Assembly: GCA_035693165.1 (NCBI GenBank)
Contig: DASSGZ010000585.1
Span: 1 to 6,300, forward strand
Length of the DNA: 6,300 nt
Direction: 5' to 3'
Origin: JAICKM01 sp035693165
Lineage (GTDB): Bacteria; Chloroflexota; Chloroflexia; QHBQ01; JAICKM01
This document shows, piece by piece, positions 1 through 5,286 of this stretch (the first letter of the stretch is position 1; each line of letters begins with the position of its first letter). The notes below the pieces were generated by a model. The model was not told the DNA's origin, made no database searches, and was given only the letters and a program-made list of their open reading frames with translations. A program made the position numbers and the translations under genes.

Positions 1-508
1 GCCCGGCGCGGCGCCCGGCGGTGTAGGCCAGCAGTCCGGCCAGCACCACCACCGCCGCCGACCCCAGCAGTTCGGGCACCGTGGCGAGCCCGGCGAGGGC
101 CAGGACGCCGAGCGCCGCCCAGAGCACGCCCCCCACTTGCGCGGCCCAATCCTGCGCAGCGGGCGCGGTATCGGGGCGCGGCAGCAGTCCGGCCAGCAGC
201 AAGAGCGCGACCGGGGCCAGCGCCGCGCCGGTCCAGGCGATCTGGCCGGCCAGGCCCGACGCCACCAGGATGGCGTAGGCGATCAGCGGCACGGCATACC
301 GCGCCAGGTCACGCGCCGGCAACGGGCCGTCGCTCGCCGGCCGCAACAGCAGCGCGGCCCCGCCCCACAGCCCCAGCACACCCGCGCGCGGAATCTCCGG
401 CAACAGCACCACCGCGATCAGCAGCGCCAGCAGGCTGATCTGCCAGACCTGCACATCCCCGGCGGCCAGGCGGCGGCGCAACGGGGGCCGGGACACCGGG
501 GCGGTCAT
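1..508 (-). CDS. cdsA: Partial multi-pass membrane protein, probable phosphatidate cytidylyltransferase (N-terminal part)
   Basis: An open minus-strand frame starts at ATG 506-508 and runs off the left edge, giving about 169 residues. The start has a GGAAGG ribosome site (517-522) 8 nt upstream and lies 31 nt after the uppS stop. After a basic N-terminus (RPPLRRR at 7-13), the translation is almost wholly hydrophobic, with about five to six membrane segments broken by short Arg/Pro/Asp loops. CdsA makes CDP-diacylglycerol from phosphatidate and CTP in the membrane. The call rests mainly on position, because cdsA commonly follows uppS in the rpsB-tsf-pyrH-frr-uppS cluster, and on an 'AYTAGRRAG' stretch near the edge that resembles the 'AYFxGRxFG' region of CdsA. 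The aspartate usually found three residues before that AY is Gly here, so the protein may be divergent or another membrane protein. The diagnostic C-terminal signature lies outside the window. Confidence 0.55.
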   Translation of the reverse strand, partial: MTAPVSRPPLRRRLAAGDVQVWQISLLALLIAVVLLPEIPRAGVLGLWGGAALLLRPASDGPLPARDLARYAVPLIAYAILVASGLAGQIAWTGAALAPVALLLLAGLLPRPDTAPAAQDWAAQVGGVLWAALGVLALAGLATVPELLGSAAVVVLAGLLAYTAGRRAG

Positions 509-539
509 ATGCCCGACCTTCCGTGGATCACGCCCAAGC

Positions 540-1265
540 TCAGCTAACCTGGTCTTCCGTCATGCCGAATTTGCGCTTGCGCCGGCTGTAGTCCAGCAGC
601 GCCTGGTAGAAGACATCTTTATCAAAGTCGGGCCAGTAGGCCGGGGTGAACCAGTATTCGGCGTAGGCCGCCTGCCAGATCAGGTAGTTGCTCAGGCGCT
701 GCTCCCCGGCGGTGCGGATAATCAGGTCGGGATCGGGGATGTCGGCGGTGTAAAGATGCCGGCTGATCGTCTCCTCGTCGACGGCGTCGGGCGGAATCCC
801 TGCGCGGACGATGCGGCGCACCGCTTCGACGATCTCGGCCCGGCCCCCGTAGTTAAAGGCCACGCTGAGGATGAGGCGATTGTTGTGGCGGGTAAAGTCG
901 AGCGCCCCGTTGATGGCATCGGCCAGGTCTTGCGGCACGCCTTCCATGCTGCCCAGGTGGCGCAGTTGGACGCCGTTGCGGTCCAACTCCGGCGTCTCGC
1001 GCTCGATCACCTCGGCCAGGATGCGCAACAGCCCCTGGACCTCGGAGTCCGGGCGGCTCCAGTTCTCGGTCGAGAAGGCATAGAGGGTCAGGTAGCCCAC
1101 CTCTTGCTCGACCGCCGCCTGGACGATATTGCGGATATTCTCCGTGCCGGCGCGATGGCCGGCCAGCCGCGGCAGGCCGCGCTGCTTGGCCCAGCGCCCA
1201 TTGCCGTCCATAATCATGGCGACATGGCGGGGCACGGGACTTATCCGGGGGCGCTCGTCGCTCAT
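540..1265 (-). CDS. uppS: Isoprenyl transferase (undecaprenyl diphosphate synthase)
   Basis: This cis-prenyltransferase condenses farnesyl diphosphate with isopentenyl diphosphate units to make the long-chain carrier for peptidoglycan and other envelope polymers. It acts at the cytoplasmic face of the membrane. The 241-residue product has the family motifs in order: HVAMIMDGNGRWA at 14-26 with the catalytic Asp20, the GHRAGTENI helix near 36-44, FSTENWSRP at 64-72, FNYGGR at 137-142 and RTAGEQRLSN at 184-193, which binds the diphosphate. Length is normal for the family. An upstream ATG in the same frame would add 19 residues, but I chose ATG 1265: it lies 4 nt after the frr stop, has GGAGGT (1274-1279) 8 nt upstream inside the last frr codons, and gives the usual N-terminus. 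Translation is probably coupled to frr. Confidence 0.95.
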   Translation of the reverse strand: MSDERPRISPVPRHVAMIMDGNGRWAKQRGLPRLAGHRAGTENIRNIVQAAVEQEVGYLTLYAFSTENWSRPDSEVQGLLRILAEVIERETPELDRNGVQLRHLGSMEGVPQDLADAINGALDFTRHNNRLILSVAFNYGGRAEIVEAVRRIVRAGIPPDAVDEETISRHLYTADIPDPDLIIRTAGEQRLSNYLIWQAAYAEYWFTPAYWPDFDKDVFYQALLDYSRRKRKFGMTEDQVS

Positions 1266-1269
1266 CCCC

Positions 1270-1827
1270 CTAGACCTCCATGACTTCGGCTTCTTTCGCG
1301 TCGCCGACATGCTCGGCGTCACGAATATAACGGTCGACGAGGGTCTGTAATTTCTCCGTAGCGCGCTTGTGTTCGTCCTCGGCGATCAGTTTCTCGTCTT
1401 CCAGTTCCTTGAGGTCGTTCAGGGCATGGCGGCGGATATTGCGGATCGCCACGCGGCAGTCCTCGACGTGCTGCTTGATCAGCTTGACGAACTCGCGGCG
1501 GCGCTGCTCGGTCAACTGCGGCACGGCGATGCGGATCACCTTGCCGTCGTTCGACGGGTTAAAGCCGAGTTCCGCCTTCTGAATCGCCTTCTCAATCGGC
1601 CCGATCATGTTCTTTTCCCACGGGCTGATCATCAAAAGGCGGGCTTCCGGCGCGGTGATCCCGGCCACCTGGTTGAGCGGGGTGGGCACGCCGTAATACT
1701 CGACCATGACGCGCTCGACCAGCGCCGGGGTGGCGCGCCCGGTGCGGATGGTCAGCAGTTCGCGCCGCAAGGCATCAATGGCCTTTTGCATGTGGACTTC
1801 AGCGTCCTTCATCACATCGTCAGTCAT
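1270..1827 (-). CDS. frr: Ribosome recycling factor
   Basis: RRF splits the post-termination 70S ribosome together with EF-G, freeing subunits and mRNA. The 185-residue product has normal length. It begins with a helix carrying LLTIRTGRATPALVE (24-38), followed by VEYYGVPTPLNQVA (42-55) in the second domain and SPWEKNMI, where the chain returns to the helical bundle. The C-terminal helices include the basic RNIRRHALNDLK segment and the charged region ending in RYIRDAEH. ATG 1825-1827 is supported by GGAGGA (1835-1840) 7 nt upstream and by alignment to the family start. In-frame codons further upstream would add 36 residues from inside pyrH and are rejected. The start overlaps the end of pyrH by 8 nt (ATGACTGA), which indicates translational coupling. 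Confidence 0.97.
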   Translation of the reverse strand: MTDDVMKDAEVHMQKAIDALRRELLTIRTGRATPALVERVMVEYYGVPTPLNQVAGITAPEARLLMISPWEKNMIGPIEKAIQKAELGFNPSNDGKVIRIAVPQLTEQRRREFVKLIKQHVEDCRVAIRNIRRHALNDLKELEDEKLIAEDEHKRATEKLQTLVDRYIRDAEHVGDAKEAEVMEV

Positions 1828-2626
1828 TGCCGTCTCCTCCGATGAGAGTGGTAGCCACCGGCCCGACAAAGGTGCCGAGGTGTTCGCCGCTGGCGGCCCG
1901 GCGGATATTGCCCGGCTCTTGCAGGTTGAACACAATCAGCGGGATCTTGTTATCCATACAGAGCGCCAGGGCCGTGGAGTCCATAATGCGCAAGTTTTTC
2001 TCCAACGCATGCCGGTAGTCCAGGGTAAAATAGCGCCGCGCCGCCGGATCGAGTCGCGGGTCAGCGTCATACACGCCGTCGACGGCATTCTTCGCCATCA
2101 GGATGGCCTGGCACCCCAGTTCGAGCGCGCGCAAGGCCGCGGCACTGTCCGTGGTGAAATAGGGGTTGCCCGTCCCGCCGGCCAGCAGCACCACGCGCCC
2201 CTTCTCCATGTGGCGTAAGGCCCGGCGCCGGATGTAGGGTTCGGCGACCTCCTGGATGGTAATGGCCGACTGGACGCGCGTCTGCACGTCGATCTTCTCC
2301 AGGGCATCTTGCAGGGCCAGCGCGTTCAGGACGGTCGCCAGCATGCCCATATAATCGCCGGTGGAGCGGTCCATGCCTTTGGAGGACGCTTCGAGACCCC
2401 GCCAGATATTCCCGCCGCCGACGACAATCGAGATCTGCACGCCCTGTGCCACCACATCCCGCACCTGGGCCGCGATGCTGCCGACGACGAGGGGATCGAT
2501 GCCGTAGGGCAGACTCCCCATGAGCGCCTCCCCGCTCAATTTGAGCAGCACGCGGCGATAGGGCCGGCTGAAGTCCGCCGGCCAGGCACAGGTGGCGCTC
2601 TCCGCGCGGGCAATGGAATCGGTCAT
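1820..2626 (-). CDS. pyrH: Uridylate kinase (UMP kinase)
   Basis: PyrH phosphorylates UMP to UDP with ATP, the committed step to UTP and CTP. It belongs to the amino-acid-kinase fold and is normally a cytosolic hexamer. The 268-residue product shows VLLKLSGEAL (26-35, phosphate and substrate loop), GGGNIWRG (70-77), GDYMGMLATVLNAL (90-103), the GGTGNPYFTTDSAA nucleotide and UMP region (150-163), and a C-terminal MDNKIPLIVFN strand. ATG 2624-2626 has AGGAGG (2637-2642) 10 nt upstream. An in-frame TTG 171 nt further up falls inside tsf and is rejected. The conserved core starts only at about residue 23, so there is a 22-residue N-terminal extension with no alternative start codon before the core. 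A terminator-like hairpin lies between tsf and this gene. Confidence 0.97.
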   Translation of the reverse strand: MTDSIARAESATCAWPADFSRPYRRVLLKLSGEALMGSLPYGIDPLVVGSIAAQVRDVVAQGVQISIVVGGGNIWRGLEASSKGMDRSTGDYMGMLATVLNALALQDALEKIDVQTRVQSAITIQEVAEPYIRRRALRHMEKGRVVLLAGGTGNPYFTTDSAAALRALELGCQAILMAKNAVDGVYDADPRLDPAARRYFTLDYRHALEKNLRIMDSTALALCMDNKIPLIVFNLQEPGNIRRAASGEHLGTFVGPVATTLIGGDGND

Positions 2627-2651
2627 AAGCGGGCTCCCTCCTGGAGGTGAT

Positions 2652-2683
2652 ATACAAAAGGGCGGGTCCGGTGAGACCCGCCC
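2652..2683 (-). terminator. Terminator-like hairpin between tsf and pyrH
   Basis: On the minus strand a 9-bp GC-rich stem (GGGCGGGTC with GACCCGCCC, 2660-2668 and 2675-2683) with a 6-nt loop is followed at once by TTTTGTAT. It begins 13 nt after the tsf stop. The T-tract is short, so it may be a partial terminator or an RNA-processing and stability element rather than a full stop. It sits upstream of the pyrH ribosome site and does not overlap it. Confidence 0.6.
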
Positions 2684-2696
2684 TGTCCATTCTGAA

Positions 2697-3245
2697 TTAC
2701 CCGGCGGTGGAGCCGTTGCCGCCGCCCTGGGCCGCGCCCGGCGCGGGCGCGCCCACCTCGAAGCGCACAAACCGGCGCACCTGGATGTTCTCGCCAAGCT
2801 TGCTGACGGCCTCGTGGATCAACTGCTCGATGGTCAGCTTCGGATCGCGGATGAACGCCTGCTTGAGCAGCGTCTGCTCCTCCACGCCCTCTGCGCCGTC
2901 GGGCGCCTCCTCGGCGCGCACATAGCGCGGCGACATCGCGGCCACCTGCATGGCGATATCGTGGGCCAGCTTGCGGAAGTCCTCCGTGCGGGCCACGAAG
3001 TCGGTCTCGCAGTTCAACTCGACCATGGCGCCGATGCGGCCCCCGGCATGGATATAGGTATCGATGATGCCCTGGTTGGCCTCGCGCTCCAGCTTCTTGG
3101 CAAGCTGCATGGCGCCCTTCTCGCGCAGGATCACCACGGCGCGCTCGAAGTTGCCGTTGGCCTCTTGCAGGGCCTTCTTGCAATCCATCACGCCGGCGCC
3201 GGTCTTCTCGCGCAGCTCTTTCACAGTCGTGGACGAAATCTCCAC
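2697..3245 (-). CDS. tsf: Elongation factor Ts (short form)
   Basis: EF-Ts is the guanine-nucleotide exchange factor that releases GDP from EF-Tu. The N-terminal UBA-like domain (about 1-50) carries VKELREKTGAGVMDCKKAL (8-26), and the core holds the hallmark CETDFVAR (79-86), which reaches the nucleotide side of EF-Tu. The protein ends with LGENIQVRRFVRFEVG and then a low-complexity Gly/Ala/Pro tail. At 182 residues it is far shorter than the roughly 280-residue proteobacterial form and matches the one-subdomain type known from Thermus and some other phyla. The start is GTG 3243-3245, with AGGAGG (3255-3260) 9 nt upstream and the family N-terminus 'xEISSxxVKELREKTGAG'. A longer in-frame reading starting at 3356 would add 37 residues unlike the family and is rejected. 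The gene follows rpsB after a 159-nt structured gap. Confidence 0.96.
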   Translation of the reverse strand: MEISSTTVKELREKTGAGVMDCKKALQEANGNFERAVVILREKGAMQLAKKLEREANQGIIDTYIHAGGRIGAMVELNCETDFVARTEDFRKLAHDIAMQVAAMSPRYVRAEEAPDGAEGVEEQTLLKQAFIRDPKLTIEQLIHEAVSKLGENIQVRRFVRFEVGAPAPGAAQGGGNGSTAG

Positions 3246-3404
3246 AGTGGTGTACCTCCTACTCAGGCCGGCGGCTTCCTGCCGCCGGCGCATATCTCGA
3301 CAATCAGGCCCTGTCCGCCGGACCATCCGGCACACAGTAATCAGCCGCCAGGGCACCGTCAGCGATCAGAGATCGGCGGCTGACTCTGGCGGCTGTGGGG
3401 TTGG
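3246..3404 (-). other. Structured rpsB-tsf intergenic region
   Basis: This 159-nt spacer holds several inverted repeats. Hairpin H1 is 9 bp (3267-3275 with 3281-3289, loop 5 nt) and ends 6 nt before the tsf AGGAGG on the RNA. Hairpin H2 is 6 bp (3317-3322 with 3326-3331, loop 3 nt). Arm 3341-3351 can pair either with 3375-3383 (9 bp) or with 3386-3395 (10 bp), and a small CGATC/GATCG stem (3363-3367, 3371-3375) lies between. No T-run follows any stem, so none looks like an intrinsic terminator. I see no convincing promoter or small gene here. A role in setting the S2:EF-Ts ratio or in mRNA stability is inference. Confidence 0.6.
3255..3260 (-). promoter_or_regulatory. Ribosome binding site of tsf
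   Basis: A full AGGAGG lies 9 nt before the GTG codon. It decides the tsf start in favour of GTG 3245 over an upstream in-frame codon at 3356. Confidence 0.85.
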
Positions 3405-4268
3405 TTATTCTTCGTCGGGCTCGAACACGCCACCCTGGACAGCGCCGGCGTATTCCATCTCCTGGGCCACTTCGGCATCGGCGCGCGCACTCTCGCGGCG
3501 GGCCAGGCCTTCGTTGGCGGCGTCGGCGATCTTCGACGTGACGATGCGGACCGCGCGGATCGCGTCGTCGTTCGAGGGGATCACGTAATCGACCTCGTCG
3601 GGATCACAGTTCGTGTCCACCATGGCGATGACCGGGATGCCCAGCTTGATCGCTTCGGTGATGGCGATGCGCTCGCGGTGCGGGTCGACGATGAAGACGG
3701 CCGCCGGCAGATCGCGCATATCCTTGATCCCGCCCAGCGTCTCGTTCAGCTTGGCGATCTCCTCGGTCAGCTTGCTCGACTCGGCCTTGGGCAGCAGATC
3801 GAACTCGCCGCGGTCGCGGCGGGCTTCCAAGTCGTGCAGATAGCGCAGGCGCGCGCGCATGGTCACGAAGTTGGTGAGCATGCCGCCCAGCCAGCGCTTG
3901 TTGACAAAGAACATGCCCGAGCGCTCGGCTTCCTCGCGCACGGTGTCCTGGGCCTGCTTCTTGGTGCCGACGAAGATAATCTTGCCGCCGTTGGCGACGG
4001 TGTCGGCCACGAAGCGCATCGCCTGCTGCAAGCCCTGTACGGTCTGCTGCAGATCGATAATGTGGATCCCGTTGCGCTCCGTGAAAATATAGGGGCGCAT
4101 CTTGGGGTTCCAGCGCTTGGTCTGATGCCCAAAATGGACACCGGCTTCGAGCAGCCCCTTCATCGAGATGCCATAATTGCCGTCGCGGGTCTGCGTTTCG
4201 CGGGGCGCGCGCTCGACCGGGGCGGGAGGCGGTGCCGGGGCCGTGGGATTCTCTACGACATTAACCAA
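3405..4268 (-). CDS. rpsB: 30S ribosomal protein S2 with N-terminal extension
   Basis: S2 binds late to the 30S subunit, between head and body near S1, and is needed for initiation. The 287-residue product shows the S2 core from ISMKGLLEAGVHFGHQTKRWNP (34-55) through YIFTERNGIHIIDLQQT, a GKIIFVGTKKQAQ strand, NKRWLGGMLTNF, and the C-terminal PVIAMVDTNCDPDEVDYVIPSNDDA block. About 32 residues precede the core, rich in Pro, Ala and charged residues, and an acidic tail follows it. The start is TTG 4266-4268, supported by AGGAGG (4281-4286). The only later in-frame candidate, Met36, lies inside the conserved 'SMK' motif, lacks a ribosome site and would cut the core. This is the first gene of the cluster, behind a leader of about 155 nt. 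Confidence 0.96.
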   Translation of the reverse strand: MVNVVENPTAPAPPPAPVERAPRETQTRDGNYGISMKGLLEAGVHFGHQTKRWNPKMRPYIFTERNGIHIIDLQQTVQGLQQAMRFVADTVANGGKIIFVGTKKQAQDTVREEAERSGMFFVNKRWLGGMLTNFVTMRARLRYLHDLEARRDRGEFDLLPKAESSKLTEEIAKLNETLGGIKDMRDLPAAVFIVDPHRERIAITEAIKLGIPVIAMVDTNCDPDEVDYVIPSNDDAIRAVRIVTSKIADAANEGLARRESARADAEVAQEMEYAGAVQGGVFEPDEE

Positions 4269-4280
4269 TGTTATTCTTAT

Positions 4281-4286
4281 CCTCCT
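4281..4286 (-). promoter_or_regulatory. Ribosome binding site of rpsB
   Basis: AGGAGG lies 12 nt before the TTG start codon, a rather long spacing. It is the only strong site near the 5' end of rpsB, so it supports the TTG start and the N-terminal extension. Confidence 0.75.
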
Positions 4287-4305
4287 AGTATCGTTAGGCT
4301 GCGTC

Positions 4306-4380
4306 CGCGCTCGTCATTCCGCGCCGGAACTCCCGTTCGCCTGAGCGAACGCGAAGCACGACCGGCGCAGTCGAAGCGCG
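4306..4380. repeat. 75-nt imperfect palindromic (REP- or MITE-like) element in the rpsB leader
   Basis: Three nested pairs of arms form one long imperfect hairpin. The outer pair is 4306-4313 with 4372-4380 (CGCGCTCG against CGAAGCGCG, one bulge). The middle pair is 4321-4327 with 4362-4368 (GCGCCGG/CCGGCGC, perfect). The inner pair is 4334-4340 with 4345-4351 (CGTTCGC/GCGAACG, perfect, with a 4-nt loop). The words CTGAGCGAA, AGTCGAAG and TCGTCATTCCG resemble dispersed palindromic repeats I recall from many bacterial genomes, including Chloroflexota. No other copy is seen in this window, so its repeat status is inference, while the hairpin itself is directly visible. It lies between the rpsB promoter and ribosome site and would be transcribed into the leader. 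Confidence 0.6.
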
Positions 4381-4399
4381 TGCATAATAAAACAAATCC

Positions 4400-4422
4400 G
4401 GCGCGCACACACGCGGCGCGCC
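4400..4422 (-). other. Hairpin at the predicted 5' end of the rpsB transcript
   Basis: GGCGCGC (4400-4406) and GCGCGCC (4416-4422) pair across a 9-nt loop. The predicted transcription start from the -10 at 4430-4435 falls near 4423, so the RNA would begin with this stem. The T-rich GGATTTGTTTTATT that follows makes it weakly terminator-like. A stabilising 5' stem or an early pause or attenuation site are both possible. Confidence 0.45.
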
Positions 4423-4429
4423 AACAGTA

Positions 4430-4459
4430 AGTATATCATAAATGGGGCCACCGCTGCAA
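4430..4459 (-). promoter_or_regulatory. Predicted promoter of the rpsB operon (extended -10)
   Basis: The -10 is TATACT (4430-4435), preceded directly by TGA (4436-4438), which fits an extended -10 TGn. A weak -35, TTGCAG (4454-4459), lies 18 bp upstream. It follows the fMet terminator and precedes a leader of about 155 nt to the rpsB TTG. A second -10-like TATTAT (4384-4389) lacks a good -35. Confidence 0.6.
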
Positions 4460-4516
4460 CCTGTGTGCAACCAGGGATCGCATACCGGCCGCCCATGACC
4501 GATTGGCGCCGGCGAC

Positions 4517-4543
4517 AAAAAAGAGGCCCCTTTCGGGGCCTCT
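4517..4543 (-). terminator. Intrinsic terminator of the tRNA-fMet unit
   Basis: A 9-bp stem AGAGGCCCC/GGGGCCTCT (4522-4530 and 4535-4543) is closed by a GAAA tetraloop on the minus strand. It runs straight into a T-tract of six (4517-4522, the first T being part of the stem). It starts 5 nt after the tRNA 3' end and insulates the tRNA from the rpsB promoter. Confidence 0.93.
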
Positions 4544-4548
4544 ATCAT

Positions 4549-4623
<75 letters not shown>

Positions 4624-4636
4624 TCGCTGTTGGTTT

Positions 4637-4665
4637 ATTATACCCGATCGGTCGCGCGATGTCAA
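4637..4665 (-). promoter_or_regulatory. Consensus sigma70 promoter of tRNA-fMet
   Basis: TTGACA (4660-4665) and TATAAT (4637-4642) are both perfect and are separated by exactly 17 bp. The predicted start falls about 7 nt before the mature tRNA 5' end. The spacer contains the palindrome CCGATCGG (4644-4651), which may be chance. Such a strong promoter fits a highly expressed stable RNA. Confidence 0.93.
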
Positions 4666-4691
4666 GCTTTGGCGGATCGATTCGGGCAGCG

Positions 4692-5129
4692 TCAGCGGGC
4701 GGGGCCGGCAAAGAGAGCCAGCCAGCGGTCCCAGTTGCGGCCCGTGGCGGCGCCCGGCACCGAGGCGACCGCACTGGCTGAGACCGGGGCGGCTTGTGCA
4801 GCGGCCATATCGCTGTCGGGCGCGGTGATCGTGGTTTCGCCGGGGGGCAGGACGGGCAGGATCACCTGCTCATCGGGCCGGCGCATGTTCAGGTCGGTGC
4901 GGGCGCGGAGTTCGGCGTAGGCGTCCGACTGGTAATATTGCAGATCGCGCTGCAGCTTGCGATTCTCCGCCGCGATGCGCTCGTTCTCCTGCCGCGCGGC
5001 TTCGGCCTGCCCGGCCAGGTGTTGCGCCTGGACCACCTCGCGGGCAAAGCTATAGCCAAAGCCCAGGCCGATCAGCACCACGAGAATCATCAGCAACTGG
5101 GCGCCGAGGTTACGACGGGCGGAACGCAT
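4692..5129 (-). CDS. FtsB/DivIC-like septum formation initiator protein
   Basis: This is a small bitopic membrane protein of the divisome family, which bridges late division proteins such as FtsL and FtsQ/DivIB. The 145-residue product starts with a short basic cytoplasmic segment (MRSARRN). One membrane helix follows (about 10-28, LLMILVVLIGLGFGY), then a coiled-coil stretch (about 30-67, rich in Glu, Gln, Arg, Leu). The conserved 'AYAELRARTDLNMRRPDEQVI' type block follows, matching the AR-x-x-L-x-x-x-x-P-x-E signature of the family. An Ala/Pro-rich linker leads to a terminal NWDRWLALFAG. ATG 5127-5129 is chosen over an upstream ATG at 5195 because GGGAG (5136-5140) lies 6 nt before it and the upstream codon lies on the wrong side of the predicted transcription start. 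FtsB and DivIC cannot be told apart here. Confidence 0.85.
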   Translation of the reverse strand: MRSARRNLGAQLLMILVVLIGLGFGYSFAREVVQAQHLAGQAEAARQENERIAAENRKLQRDLQYYQSDAYAELRARTDLNMRRPDEQVILPVLPPGETTITAPDSDMAAAQAAPVSASAVASVPGAATGRNWDRWLALFAGPAR

Positions 5130-5183
5130 AAGCTGCTCCCGGATAAGCCACGCGGGCGACGGATACCGGCGAAATGTGACCCC

Positions 5184-5212
5184 ATTATAGCACACCTCGT
5201 GTGTTATGTTAA
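5184..5212 (-). promoter_or_regulatory. Sigma70-type promoter of the FtsB/DivIC-like gene
   Basis: TATAAT (5184-5189) is perfect, and TTAACA (5207-5212) matches five of six -35 bases. Spacing is exactly 17 bp. The spacer holds an inverted repeat CACAC-CTC-GTGTG (5191-5203) that could serve as an operator. The predicted start near 5177 leaves a leader of about 48 nt. Confidence 0.85.
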
Positions 5213-5236
5213 GAGGTTTGCGGGCCGATTTTAGGG

Positions 5237-5269
5237 CAAAAAGAACGGGCGCACCCGCAGGTGCGCCCG
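5237..5269 (-). terminator. Intrinsic terminator of the VanW-family gene
   Basis: On the minus strand a 10-bp GC-rich stem (CGGGCGCACC/GGTGCGCCCG, 5246-5255 and 5260-5269) with a 4-nt loop is followed by TTCTTTTTG. It begins 17 nt after the stop codon and separates this gene from the next promoter. Confidence 0.9.
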
Positions 5270-5286
5270 CCGTATTGCCGGGATGA

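Noticed and set aside
137..547. Plus-strand open frames near the left edge (137-547 and 81-278)
   Set aside because: The minus-strand reading gives a coherent membrane protein with a ribosome site and operon spacing. The plus-strand products are Arg/Gln-rich low-complexity sequence.
756..1283. Plus-strand open frame (175 codons) opposite uppS
   Set aside because: It is fully antisense to a well-conserved uppS, and its composition is typical of a reverse-frame shadow.
2592..3383. Long plus-strand open frame (263 codons) opposite tsf and the start of pyrH
   Set aside because: It lies antisense to clearly conserved tsf and pyrH. Its His/Leu/Gly-rich composition is what GC-rich antisense frames give, and it has no recognisable domain.
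3678..4430. Plus-strand open frame (250 codons) opposite rpsB and its leader
   Set aside because: It is antisense to the S2 core, has no family resemblance and runs through the rpsB promoter region; a shadow of codon bias.
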